Below, piece by piece: positions 46,377 through 59,227 of a stretch of DNA of 64,000 bases (its first letter is position 1; each line of letters opens with the position of its first letter). The DNA lies in the NCBI GenBank assembly GCA_015680685.1, contig MNCI01002704.1:467838-531837 (forward strand). The letters run 5' to 3'. A model generated the notes under the pieces. The model searched no databases, was not told the origin of the DNA, and was given only the letters and a program-made list of their open reading frames with translations. A program made the position numbers and the translations under genes. This stretch comes from Gnetum montanum. Lineage: Eukaryota; Streptophyta; Gnetopsida; Gnetales; Gnetaceae.

Positions 46377-48489
46377 GTATATTGACTAAACATTTGTTAA
46401 ATTAGAAGAATAAGCATCTTTTCCATGCTGTAAAAATTATGATGATCTCAAATTCAAGATAAGAAGATCAAAAAACTTGCATTCCATATTAGAGGGATTA
46501 TAAAAGATAGTGTTTTATGAAAACATTTTCTAGTGAGCTATGCAACAAAGGAAATGAAGCCATGTAATGCATTTATCATCATCCAAGGTAGTAAGAAAAA
46601 TCTAATTTTATTTTATTAAAATGAATAAATAGGAAAATGTACTTATTTTTTGCCTCAATTCATTATTTTTTACTTATATTTCAATTTTTAGAATGTCTTT
46701 TCAATAACTCTAAGTATGACCCTAATCATTCCTCATGAATTTCAAGGCCATAATATGTTGTAAGTTGCTAATTTTGAAGTAATAAAGCTTTATTTTGAAC
46801 TTTTTCTTCAACTTAGTGTTTTCATCTTCTATGCATTCAATCTTAATCTATCTCATTAATTTTCATCACTGTTCATTCACCTCATTAATTTTCATCATTG
46901 TTCATTCGCCATTCACATGTCTAGTAGAATTTCATAAAGATCATTAGTCATTTATATCAACCATTCACCATTATCAATATATTTTCTCAAGTCCAATTTA
47001 CTCACAAAAGGTGATAAGTAATTAATGAATCAAATTGATTTTGTTGCTAATTTCAAATAATAACTCTAGATATCAGAGTTCCAAATCAAAGAGCTCTTCA
47101 AGGTGAACTTGTGAATATAAAATTGGTCAAATGTCAACTTGTAAAATTTGATATATTCATCAAAAATAGTTTAACCACAACTATGAAAACCAATTCCTTT
47201 TTATAATTAAGAAGATTGATTTCAATAAAAAGACATCTATGAAAACCAAAAGTTATATAAATAGACTTCATATACTTAATGGGACTAAGAAGGCTAACAA
47301 TTTCCTACTTAGCTTTCTAAAAATTCAATGGAAGATTATATAACTCAATAAAACATGAAGATTTAGCATATTTTTTAGATTTAATATCAAAATTTGGAGC
47401 CCACTTATGAATGATCAAGACTGTATGCTTATGTATAAAAGACCCTATATCTAGGGCACATTGCACCATTGAAGAATTGCATAACTTAAGAAGTCAAAAA
47501 AATGAAAATAATACCTGGCATGAAGGACATGAATGTCATGGTTTTTCATCATGTTAGTTAACTCTGAAATGAAACTTCAATTATGAGGTAGGTAACTCAA
47601 AATTTAAACAGACATATTATGATAAAAGATCAACAATTAATGACTCATATACATCATCAAGAAGAAAAAAATATAGTGCCTTAGGTGCATTGATATCAGT
47701 AAAAGATGGTGTCATAACTTTTTTTTTACCTACTTGTAAATCTACATTTTAAAAAGCACCAATAATTTCTGCATTGGTAAAAGAAGTAGAAATTTCAACA
47801 TTGGTTGAAGAAATTGGGAGTAATATAGAATTTTGCATAAAAAATTCTAGAGAAACTAGAACTACTGGAGAAAAATATATTCTGTTAGATTATGTACAAT
47901 AACATGAATTTGCATGTAGTCAAGGTGTGTATTTATAGATAGGTGGGGCTACATGTTAATGATAGTCTATTAATTTTTCAGTGTAGTGTTAATTACATCA
48001 ATGGTAGCCCATTTAATACAGTTGCAATGAAGTATGAGTAGCATGCAATAAATAAACAACAATCTCTATCTTATTATTAAATGGAGATTACAATTGATGT
48101 ATAACCCCTCAAATGAAATTTATAATATTTATGTTCATCCATGCTATGATTACTTGTTAATATGACTATTAACTAGAAATTGCAAAAAAAATAAAAATGA
48201 AAATGTTAGAGTTCTTTTAGATTATGTACAAAAATATAAATTTTCATGTGGCCAAGGTGGGTATTTGTAGATAAGCAGGGTGTCATATTAATGTTACTCT
48301 ATCAATTTTTCAATGTATTTTTCATTACAATGATGCTAACCTAGGAATATGGTTAAGCAGGCTCATAAACACTAGTTCTTCAAAACCTTGATAAAAAGTA
48401 ATTCATTATAACCCACAACTAAAATTTAACTCATTCTCAAGTTATACAAAATTAAAAAAAAATGATGAATAGCAACTAAGTTAGCCATA
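46377..48489 (+). other. Copia remnant tail and AT-rich sequence
   Basis: The first bases continue the copia RNase H frame cut at 40480 (VKEGNIKH, then VY). Beyond about 46560 no coding sense is seen. A 29-bp direct duplication lies at 46852-46909. A further direct repeat of about 130 bp recurs with an offset of 332 bases (47884 and 48216; shared tagattatgtaca and tcaatttttca-like phrases). Confidence 0.45.
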
Positions 48490-49242
48490 TTGATGCATTA
48501 TCGTTAATGTAGGCTAGGTTGCATAAATGTATTAGTATTGACATAGTAGTCATAAATGCCTATCTAAATGTACCACATATTATATCTATAATACTAATTT
48601 CATCATTAATGTAGCATAGCCCTTGTAGTTTGATTTTATAGAAGTTAGAAATAGTTAGTTAGTGAGTGCCTTGCAACTTGAACATGAATTAACTGATGGA
48701 GTCTTATACAAGTGATCTTGTACTTGGAAACATTTCATAATGAAAATAAGATTAAGATTGATTCATCTTCATAATAGAAGTTTGAATTGGATTAAGATTT
48801 ACTTCTAATGCAATTTATATTCTTATATGTATAGTTTATTGTTTACTTTCATGAGCACTTAGTTAATGATTTACTTTCCATTTGACATTTGAATATGGCA
48901 GAATAAGTGCTACTACTTCAAGTGTAACATACGTTGGCTTGGTAAGCAGTAACATTAATGCTTGTTTAGCCCAACAATGCTACATTTGGTAATCCCAATT
49001 AAATATATGCATTCAGAACATATAAAATAAGTGGAAATGGAATTCTCATCACTTAGCTTATTATAGACTTTTCTTGCCAAACTTAGATTAAAATAGATTA
49101 AATTTCTATATTTCCATATTTTAATAGTATATTGATCATGGCTCATTAATATCATCAATCATGTGTCTCAGTTATACTTAACCAAACATACTAAGGGCCA
49201 CATAATTATAACTCAATCATACTTTATGATCTAGATACTTTG
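48490..49242 (+). mobile_element. Diverged LTR-like sequence
   Basis: Phrases such as cccttgtagtttgattttatagaagttagaa, ttggtaatccc and gcttggtaag follow the order seen in the superfamily's LTRs, but there are many gaps. The end is cut by the E7 LTR at 49243. No target duplication is visible. Weak call. Confidence 0.3.
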
Positions 49243-50114
49243 TGATGAGTAGTGGATTAGTCCAACATCCAACCATATGAGATACAAGTGTTCATGCATA
49301 GCTAGGTCAAATTCCATAGATAATGCAATGTGATTATGCTAATAATTGGTTTGAGTTTATGATCATTGTCTTTCCACATGAGCTAGTAAAAATCTATGTG
49401 TATGGTTTAACTCATAGTAAGGTGAATGATAACTATTTACTCCTAGTAATCATAAGGTAAATAAAAGTGGTTTCTAAGTCTAAGTAAATAACAAATGAAT
49501 CTAGTCTAGCCTAGATGATGGACATTAGTTCCTGAATCTTTACACACATCTTGGACTTATGTAATCATTACTGGGATTACCAACTACCTTGCTACTAGAT
49601 GAACCAAGCGATAATACTACTAGGTTACCAATTGATCACACTTTACACTCAGAATCAATTGTATCCATTCTAAAAGTAAAGTTCATGGGAAAGTAGATAG
49701 TAATTAAGAAAATAGTAATAAGTAGACTAAGTGAAAATAGTAAATATTATTCTAAGTAAATAGTAAAAACTAATTGGTTGTTGCAATGGTGAAAGTAATC
49801 TCGATCTTTATTGCCATTCACACTTGTGTCCAAGTTCAAGATGCTCGAGTAAAGACTTGATACAATCAATTCACACCACACTACAAACACACACTCTATT
49901 GCTAAGCTACAAAAATAAACTACAAGAGTTCTAGTAATGTAGAATGAAATTTTTTTTTTCGGCCATGTACCTAAGTGTCATATTTATAGGCTTACATGTG
50001 TCTACAATATTGAATATCTAACATCATAGCTTATGCCTCGATATCTAGGATCTGATTTTGTAGCTCTGATATCAAATGCCCAATATCATAGCTATGTAAG
50101 AACTCAATTTATCA
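49243..50114 (-). mobile_element. 3' LTR of element E7 (872 bp)
   Basis: On the minus strand it starts TGATAAATTG, right after a polypurine-like gtgagggta (50115-50123), and ends CTACTCATCA. TATAAATA is at 49988-49981. It is downstream of the E7 aORF. The bases ctttg (49238-49242) next to it would be one target duplication; the other end of E7 is outside the window or lost. Confidence 0.8.
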
Positions 50115-50289
50115 TACCCTCACAACTGACTAAATACTTGTCCTTGAGTTAAAAAAAATGAGGATGGAGTTCCTTACAAAATTGGGAGGTATATTTACAT
50201 GACACTAAATACTATATACTATATACATGATTCTTAAATGTCATAGTGGTGTTTACAAAATGACACAAGATATTATATGATACTTTGAT

Positions 50290-53000
50290 AAAAAAACAAA
50301 ATTTGGTGAAGCTTGATGTAGCCTTCTGTAGTTCCTAGTGGTGGTGGCTCTTCCATCAGTTGCTTCCCCTTGTCACTAGGCTTCTAGAACTTGTGTTAAT
50401 TTAGGAGTGCTTAGAGCTTCTCCTCCTCCATTCTTGGATCATGTACCATCCATGCTTGTTATGCAATGTGTGATGGAATAGGTACATCCCATGGGCATAG
50501 TAGCTACAAAAACATTTGATTAGCCTTAACATACTAGGTTGTAAATTACCTCCTCTCCTCTTCAAATTCTCTAGCCTTTTCATGTAACTCATGATAGTAT
50601 GATAATCTTCTAGATAGGTTTTTTGCTACATCTTTTTGCCCTTTGTAGCCATACTTCATTACTTCCAGTTTAGAGTTTACCACTTGAAGTTTTTGTAAAG
50701 AATCTTTACAATTTGCAAACTCTATTTCATATAGAGCATATGTGGCTGCTACTTGCTATTCTAGCTCATTCCTAGGCCTACCTACTATCAACATGGTCAA
50801 GTTAGCATAATGAAGGTTAGCTAACTCCATGTACTCTTTTAGGTCCTTGATCTAGAGTTCTTTATTTTTCACTTTTTCTTGGTGAATCTGGGTGTAGCTG
50901 TCCAAGATGCATTGCCAACTAGGATTTTGTGCTGATATGGAGCTAATTATGGCTTTGGCCATTTGGATCTCTTTCTCATTAATCTATGTATATATTCCTA
51001 CCTAATCTTCAAAGTGTTCTTTAAGCCTTTCATGTTTTTTTACCTCATTTTGCCATGTGCTTATTTCAATGGTTGACTTTTGTTGGATGACATGTACCTC
51101 CTACATTGAGAGGGTTTGATTTTCTCGTGCGAGTTGGATCATGTCTTGGTTGACCCTCATCAATTATTCCCTTAATTGATGGATGCTTTCCTCTAGGATG
51201 TCTTTTTACTTTTCCATAGTCATCGACCTCATATTGTCAGTAGCAAGTTGTTTATTTTCCTCTTTGACTGCAGTAAGTGCCTTGACATGTGCATACATTT
51301 GTGCTTCTACTACTAAGGTATTTCATACTACTTTCTTCTTCTTTGTTTCCATCTATTTATTTTTCTCAATTAAGAAATTTATTTATTCAGTTTTGAACTA
51401 CCCTATCTGGTTAGGTGTAATGAATTGAGTTGGATCTCTTCGTTTAGCTCTCAGGGCTACGGGCTCTTCTTATAATCTCAGAATTTCATTCTTTGCATGC
51501 TTTGCCCTTATCTCTGCCATGACCAATTTTCCTTTGATAGAGATGAGCTTAGACTATATTGCAGTAACATCACTTAGAATGTCAAAGAGTGTTGACATGA
51601 CTTACCCAGTCTACAGTAGTCTATCGAGTATATCTTCATGGTCAACATGAGTCATTAAGGTTCCAGCTAAAATTTGAGCATCTATGGCTCTAGGTAAATC
51701 TTTCGATGGCACAACAAGTATATTGAATGATTCTTTAATGTGACCAGTGATTGCTGTTGCTACTCTTACTGTATCCTGGTGTTGCATTACCACTACTATG
51801 GCTCCCTCTTCTATTTGAAGCACCAAATGGAATAATGTAGCATTCCCAGAGATTTGTTGTGATCATTAGATCTCTCCTCCTAACTATAGTGAAATCTATT
51901 CACTTGCTAGATCTACTCAAATTTTGGACTAGATGGCACTTTCAATAACTCTATAAATATTGGCATCCTCCCTTGTTCCCAACTAATGGTTTCTGCAATT
52001 TTTTGTAGATGACTCATTGATGGTCTATAGTCTTGTGGTGGTAGCAGTGGAACTTGTTGTTGCTGCTATGCTTGTTTTTTTTCTTAATCCTAATATTTTC
52101 TAGGTGGTGTTGGTTTAAGCAATTCAGCATATGAAACATTTTAAGCTCTCGTGAGAACATCATTGGTGTATCCCAAGATTCTGACTTACTTGCACAACTT
52201 TCTGATAAGGCAGGGAAATGGAAGTATTGGCTTTCCTACCTTCCTTTCTTCAAACCATCTCTAAATTTCCATAAAGTAGAGTTGTTCAAGGTTGACATTC
52301 TATTAGCCCATTAGGATTGTATTTCCTCTAGCTACGTATGTGGATAGTTGATTGAGTCATTTTTTTTGGTTATAGGTGATAGGTGCCAATTTTGAAGTAG
52401 ATTCATTCTTCCAGAGTTAGTTCATTATAGCCCTTATTTTCTTTACCATATGTCCATTTTAGCTAAATTTTTTTGGTTTCAAGTTTTGATTAGGTGGATA
52501 GATGTGGTATCCTTGCTCCTTCATTGGGTATGTTGAGTGCTTTAGCTATCACATTAATTGAGAATGAGATTGAGATTCCTCTAATGTTAATAGTGGTACC
52601 CTCTTCTTTGTTATGCCAAAACTGATAGGTTTCTCCAAGGTACCATTCACCATTATGTAAAAGTGTAGGGCATAATGGTGATGCTTGGAGTTGCATCCTT
52701 ACTACTTCAGAAACAAATTTCATGAACAAGCCAAAGTTCATTTCTACAATGATGGTGGTTAGAATTGGCCTCTCTTGAATAGCTTGGAGGCAATCTTGTG
52801 ATACATGAGGTGTTGTCCTTGAATTGGTAGTTCTTCTACTCTCCTTGGGCTGATTTTCTTGTAGTAGTAGTCTCTTGATGAATGCTAAATTATTGGGCTT
52901 CCTGCTCCTTGTGTTCTAGTTCTTGTCTTCCAGTTTGGCCTCTTGGTCGTTTACTTGCACCTTGCGAGGGTCCTCCTTATGCTCCTCTCTTTGGGGCCAT
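50290..53000 (-). pseudogene. aORF of element E7, the least broken copy
   Basis: It starts MAPKRGA at 53000. After early stops, the globular part is open at 52741-52490 (NFGLFMKFVSEVVRMQLQ, GEWYLGETYQFWHN). The block ILPFPCLIRKLCK follows at about 52225-52185. A long coiled coil runs from about 51826 to 50400 (for example QDMIQLARENQTLSM, ISTWQNEVKKHERLKEHFED), with only scattered TAG/TGA stops. Full length would be about 890 residues. The position is that of Athila's env-like gene, yet neither signal peptide nor membrane span was seen, so an internal structural or regulatory role is as likely. Family membership rests on memory of plant transposon-associated domains. Confidence 0.6.
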
Positions 53001-53945
53001 TTGAAATAATTAAGGAATTGGGGATCATTAGAAGGTGTTCTCTAATTTTTATAACTTCCTTCCTTTCTCATACGTTTAGTTAGATAAAGTTCTTACTTAG
53101 GATTTCAAAGTTAAAACATTTTTGCAAAAAGTTACCCCATAAGTATTAATTTCCAGGTAACCCTTCAAAATTTTTCATTTTGTCCCTATGTATGGCTTAT
53201 ATTAATCGCTATAATTCCTTAAGAACGTTATTTAAGTGTTCTAGCTTTAATATGATTGATTTTTGTTTAAAAATTTCAACTTTCACTTCATACTTACCCT
53301 TAAGATACCTTCTAGGTGTTAGCAAATTTTGAAAAATTTGATTAGATTTTCCTTACTAATACCCTCCCATGACTAAGATGAGCTCTCCATGATCAAATAG
53401 GTTCAAAAATCATAAAACTTGGAGTGATAACAATCAAGTTATAGCTTGGGAAAGCTAGGAAGTCAGAGTTCAAATTAGAAAGAAAATTTGAAAAATCTCC
53501 CTTGGCACAAATAAAAAATGATGAAAAAATTTGCTAAGTGGCTACCTATATATAGGTTTTGTGTGACCCAATATTGGGAACTTGACATTAGGGATCCAAT
53601 ATCGGTGTGGACTCAATATTAGGGACCCAATATCGAAGCCCAAATTTTTTTATTTTTCATAAGGGTCTAATGGGAAAAATTGATTCTTTCGGTTAGCTAG
53701 AAGGTTTTAAGGTTACTCAAAGGGTTTGGTTGATAGAGATATGCATATTTTTATCAAAATTTATCATTGAAAGTTAATAGAGAAGGAATCTTAGGCTATG
53801 GAAGTTCATAATATGGATAAGAAGGGTAACAAATTCATGTGGTGAGAATGGATAGTTTAAATGATATGGAAAGTGTTTATTGATGTTTGTTGATGCTTGA
53901 AGTTTCAAGATGATGTGGAATCACTTGGCAGGTATAAGATACAAT

Positions 53946-54070
53946 AGTTATACAAGTGGCTCCTCCCTAAACTAGGCTTTAGCTCTTAATGCCCTTGCAT
54001 AACCATGCCTAAAGTGTCCTTAGGCACTGAATGTAATGCATACCTATTGAGAAAAGCACACATGTTAGTA
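53946..54070 (-). promoter_or_regulatory. Candidate 3' splice site and two-hairpin RNA element (E7 copy)
   Basis: On the minus strand, TACTAAC (54070-54064), a pyrimidine tract and AG (54045-54044) precede H1 cagtg-cctaagga-cactt (54029-54012). H2 pairs TTATGCAAG (54002-53994) with CTTGTATAA (53956-53948), with one G-U pair. The order equals that in E2. Confidence 0.55.
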
Positions 54071-55053
54071 CCATCATGTTGAGGAAATCACACTATGTTA
54101 TACAAAATCACAAGTTATGACTATTCACATAGTGAGATGAGATGGACTTAGAAGGAAGTGTAGAGATGGGGACGTGAGGTATCTTACCATAGGCATAATG
54201 AATTCTTATGCTTTATTAGTGGTTAAAGTAATTTCTAGCCTTTCCAAATTCTAGTGACATCTCATTCCAGTGACATTGCATTGTTTCATCTCTTAGAATT
54301 ACAATTGTAAGACTATCAATGTTGCAAGGAGTGTTGTCACTTAGTGTATTGTCCAAGGGAGTAGTTTTATTCATGGCACTTTGTTTTATTTTTAGATTTA
54401 TGAGAAGTTTCCTACCTTCAAGCATGGATGACATGTCTTTCTAGTGGGACCCCGAAAAATTTATTCTATGCTCTTTTATTTTTATTTGTGTTAACCTTTC
54501 AAGGTAGCACTTATTTTACTATTACTTCCAGTTTTCATCAAATCTACAAGGATATAAGACAACCTTAGCAACATGATAGAACTCACAATAGTAATCCAAA
54601 AGAATCCACAAATCCCCTTGATGTCACACCCTTTTTATTCCCATTTGGTTCTTCACTTTTTTGGTCTAGGCATAATGATCACAAGTTTATTCTTAGTTGT
54701 ATGATGGAAAAGAATGTCATTATGACTATGGTAAGAACCTCTTATTAATGGAATGGGTGGATGGATGATGTGAGCTCACTATTTAAATAATCAATCCCTT
54801 ATGACTTGAAAACATAGAGCAACCTTCATCTTATTGGACTACATCTGGCCTTTATTTGTAATGTGTCTTATTGGTAAGTAAAATTATTTACAAAGGATTT
54901 GAAAACAAAGTATGGAAGAAATGAAAAAGATAGTAAAAATTGTAAAAAAGTGCAAAGAATGAAAAATGTTAAAAGAATGAAAAATGTCAAGGAATTAAAA
55001 GATATTTCAAAGAATGTCAAAAATTTAAGAAATGAAAAGTATTAAAGAATAAG

Positions 55054-56110
55054 TGATGAGTGGCGAGGTACCCCTACACTCCACCATACGAATATGAGCA
55101 TACATGCGCAATCCGGTCGAACTCCGCAGACTAAATGCCTTAACGCCACAAGAAACACTTGGGGTTAATCGTTCATTGTCTTCCCAGGCTTGCTTGTATG
55201 TGTCACAGTGTATGGTTAAGCAAGTCTGAGGTATGTGATTTTTTTGGTATTTTCGGCTTATCTTCTATGCTACCAGGAGGAAAGAGTTGAGAAAACTAAA
55301 CTAACTCTAACTAAGATCTAAGTCTAAATTAACTAGCGTCAGCATCCGTTCCCACTTGCCGGACACACCCTGAACTATGCAACTGCAGCTTACCAAACGC
55401 TAATCGTTACTGGGATCGCCACACGTAACGCAAGTGCTCGAAGTGGTCGTACTGAGGCACCTATTTAGCCTACGTGTGATAAGCAGCCGATTCCTTAGCC
55501 AGCCGTACACACCCGTGGGTGCTCGTAACTAAGTCGTACTTATCACACGATCTAGCCTAGCAATGAGCAGCCGATTCCTCAACTAGCCGTACACATTAGA
55601 CCCGGGAGTTACCAAGCGCAGAATCCTGGAATACGCTACTGGGTTACCAAGCATCCAATGCTCGTAATTGAGTCGTACTCATGCATTGCGTCAAGCAGCC
55701 GATTCCTTGACTAGCCGTACACGTCCGTAGACGCTCGTAATCAAGTCGTACTTGAACGCACTAGGAAAGCAGTAAATGAAAGCAACAAATGAAACGACGT
55801 GCTGCAAGGTTTATCCAAACAAGTTTGTCTTTATTGTCGTACACAACTTGGGTTCAGGTTACAAGCTGCTCGAATAAAGAGCCGTTCACTCTAGGACTCC
55901 TACTGCGGGCACATGGGGAAAAAATTCTAACTCTGGAGTGATCAATCTGCCAGAGCTTCGCTACACTAGCCAGGATTGGGAAATGAAGGGAGTGCCGCCT
56001 CTTATTTATAGATATGGCGGCGGGACGCGATATCACGTACGCGATATCGCAGGAGAAGATGCGATATTGCGTACGCGATATCGCGGCCTAGTGCAAGTCG
56101 CGTCTCATCA
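55054..56110 (-). mobile_element. Solo LTR of the CGATATCG subfamily (1057 bp)
   Basis: It starts TGATGAGTGG and ends CGTCTCATCA, flanked by the duplication ATAAG (55049-55053 and 56111-56115). Orientation is minus: TATAAATA at 56010-56003 and palindromic cgcgatatcgcg words at 56027-56086 lie in its U3. It contains three copies of a unit with gcagccgattcct, agccgtacac and gctcgtaa-tcagtcgtac-type text (55487-55770). Confidence 0.93.
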
Positions 56111-56289
56111 ATAAGAAAACATTAAAGAATGTGAAAAATGGAAAGAAAATGAAAAATTGAGTAAGGTACCTATGGTTCTAAATTGATTCCCCCATGACTA
56201 TTATTAAGATTAGATAAATAGAAGATGGAAAAGTAGAAGACTAGTGGGTAGGTTGGGTAGACTTCCTAGAACATTCATAATATGGTTTG

Positions 56290-59227
56290 ACTTGTTAGAT
56301 ATTGACAAGGACAAGCTTATGTGGATAGGATGGGTGGTGGATATGTATGGCACTAGATGGATAAGTAGCTTGCACAATGAATGGTCCCTTCCAAAGTGTT
56401 TGGAATTTAGCTTTTTGTGGTAAATGACTAGGATTATAATAAAGGATCTTGTCACTCAATTGTATGGTTACATTTCTTATCCATGAATAGTGCCTAAGTT
56501 TAGAGTAATGCTTATGAACTTCACTACTCATAAGTGCTACTAGCCAATTCTCATCTAAAATATTTAGGTTCATTAGACATTCCTTTTTGGCTAAACTCAG
56601 ATTAAGGTCAAGTTCACTAGCAATAGTTAAGGTGTGAAGCTCTACTTGGATTGGGAGCATTGGAAGCTTGCCATAGACCAAATTGTATGGTGTATACCCT
56701 ATAGGTAGTTTCTACGATGTCCTATAGGCCCATAGAGCATCGTTTAATTTAGTGTTACAATCCCATCCTAGTGAGTATTCTAGTAATTTTGTTGTTAGTG
56801 ACTTCAACCTGATCATTTGCTTGGGGATGATATTGTGTTGTTAGCTTATGGTTCACACCAAGTTGTTGCATGAGTTTCCTAAAGGTAGCATAAGTGAAGT
56901 GAGTTTCATTATTTGATATAAGCATTTTTTGTGCTCCAAATCTGTTCAGCACGTGTTGGAAAATTTGGCAGCTATCTTTTCTATATAGTCTTTTACTACT
57001 GCTACCTCTGCTCATTTTGTGTAGTAATCCACAGTCACAACAATATATGATTTTTCATTTGACATCAATTGAATGGGCCCCATAAAATCAATTCCCCAAA
57101 TATCAAAAGGTTCTAGTGGTTGTATCCAGTGTTGTGTTCCTTCATATTTGGTTGTAATTTCTCCATCTCTTTGGCAACATTTACAAGATTATGCAAAAAT
57201 GTGGGCATCTTTGAATAAAGTAGGCCAAAATTATTCTACCATTAGTAGTGTGAGTGTTGTTCTATGCCCTACATAGTGGCCATCGCATGGGCCTTCATGG
57301 ACATCTTATAAAACTCTCTATTGGTCACCATTTGGCACATACCATCTAATGAGCCCATCTACATAGATCTTGTATAGATTTCCATTGATTTCCATGTACC
57401 ATCTTACTTTGTGAAGGAATTGCTCATGTATAGATTGCCATTGATTTCAGTTGTGGTGTAATTTAATTATGCTTCAGTAATGCTTCTGCTAGCATAGTGT
57501 ATGTAGTAGGGTCTTTTTTGATCATCAAGTTATGTCAATACTACACCAAGCACCTATTTAGAAGCATTAGTCATGATATGAAAAGGTCTTAACCAATATA
57601 AAGCTTTGAGGATTGGTATCTCTACTAATGTTTGCTTCAAGGCTTCAAATGCCCTTTCACATAACTCAATCCACTCAAAGGATGCATCCTTCTTTGTGAG
57701 TTTTATAAGTGGTTTGGCTATCTTTGAAAAGTTTTCAATGAACCTTCTATAATATCCTATATGGACTAAAAAGGACATCTTTCACTATCTGTTGTCATTG
57801 AGTGATATTTTGGATGACTCTACTCTTTTTGGGCTCTATCTCAATACCCTTTTGGGAGATTTTATGTCTCAGCAATATGCCTTCTAGACCATGAGATGGC
57901 TCTTTTGCCAATTGAGCTTTAGATTAGTTTTAATACATATTTTAAGTACTTTCTCCAACCAATCCAATGCTTGTTTGAAATCAATCTTGTACATAGAAAA
58001 ATCATCCATAAGAACTTCAACATCATTGCCTATCTACTTTTGGAAAACACTTAATACCAATCTATGGAAGGTGGCTGGTGCATTTCATAGACCAAAGGGC
58101 ATCTATTTGTAAGCAAATGTTTCCCATGGACTGGTGAACGTGGTTTTCTCTTGGTCTTCAACTGTGATGAGCATCAAAGTTTCATGTTGATGGGCCCTCA
58201 TTGATATGGCCTTGTCGATGGGGTCCTATTTTCATGGTGTTGTTCCATCAATGGGGCCACATTGATGTAGCGTTTGCTAGGTCTACTAGGTCCTATTGAT
58301 ACAACCCAATAATAAAAAATATAAATACAAGTTCATAGCCATGTTTATGGGGGAAAAAATTCATAGTTGTAGTAGAACTCTTGCAATTCTTCCATTTAAG
58401 AGTTAGAATATTTCTTTGAGTGCTCATAACAGGAGTTATAAAGTATACAAATTTTTATTTGAGCACTGTTGTACCTAAACCACACAAGTGTGTACAACAA
58501 TAAAGATGAGCCTTTTGATCAAACATTGTAACATTTAGAATAGATTAATGATTTATTTATGCATTTATTATTTTCTTTAAATATGAAATTAATTAAGGTC
58601 AATTAGACTTTAAGTCATTAGTTGATTACTTAAGCTAAATAAATTAAGCACATAAGTATGACCACTTCGAGCATAAACATGTATTTGCTTGGTAATTCCA
58701 CTAGTGTTATTACTTGGTTCACTTAGTAGCATAGCACTTGGTAACCTAGTAGTGGATATGTGGGTTCAAGACATGTACAGAAAGTGAAATCAAATGCTTA
58801 TGTTAGGACTAGTTAGAGATTAGTCAAGTATTTAAATTAGATTAGTTATTAAATCACTTCATCTCTCTCTTTAAGTACAAAAGAATACAAAACATAAAAT
58901 AATAAAAATCATATGCATCAATTACACTTAACCTTACCTTTGTACATTACAAGTGTAATTGGAATGAAAATGGATGACCACTAGGGCAAGGTTCACTTCC
59001 TAGAAGACTAGTGTATCAGAAGACATAGAGTTTGTGGAATATGACTAGATCGCACATGAATGTTTCGTGATTCATATAATTGAGTGTAGGGGTATCCATC
59101 ACTACTCATCAAGGTGCAATGAAGATATGAGTGTATCCATTGTACCCATCCAAAAAACTATAGTACTCATGTTTTAAAATTGTGTTGAATGTCGCATCCC
59201 CATTCCCAAATAATGTTGCTACGTAAT
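56290..59227 (-). pseudogene. Athila-like pol of element E7, broken and interrupted
   Basis: From 59227 down: the reverse transcriptase block LKHEYYSFLDGYNGYTHIFI is cut by a solo LTR (58165-59111) and continues EDQEKTTFTSPWETFAYK, then a decayed MPFGL-NAPATF and VLMDDFS (about 58005). HIGYYRRFIENFSKIAKPL (57766-57710) is the RT/RNase H thumb. RNase H is mostly deleted: YTTTE is followed at once by INGNLY, the integrase N-terminus. Integrase has FGAQKMLISNNETHF, LTTQYHPQANDQVEVTNNKI (56950-56790) and a C-terminal extension (56681-56295; MVYGKLPMLP). The gag and 5' LTR are not seen upstream because E6 is inserted at 59228. Confidence 0.85.
58165..59111 (+). mobile_element. Solo LTR inside E7 reverse transcriptase (947 bp)
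   Basis: It starts TGATGAGC and ends CTACTCATCA, with TATAAATA at 58320-58327. The flanking duplications have diverged (aactg at 58160-58164, aggtg at 59112-59116). Removing the LTR and one copy restores IAPEDQ in the reverse transcriptase frame, which confirms the 5-bp duplication. Confidence 0.88.

Larger units (their letters stand above)
53001..56289 (-). other. Post-pol non-coding region of E7, interrupted by a solo LTR
   Basis: Read on the minus strand it has gtcatgggggaatc (56198-56185), a T-rich tract (A-rich on +, 56160-56111 and 55053-54890) split by the solo LTR, and the phrase actagaaagacatgtca (about 54447-54430). The hairpin element, a tcatgggagggta motif (53373-53361) and donor GTAAGT (53297-53292) follow. 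The acceptor before the aORF ATG has decayed from CAG to CAA (53003-53001). Confidence 0.5.
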
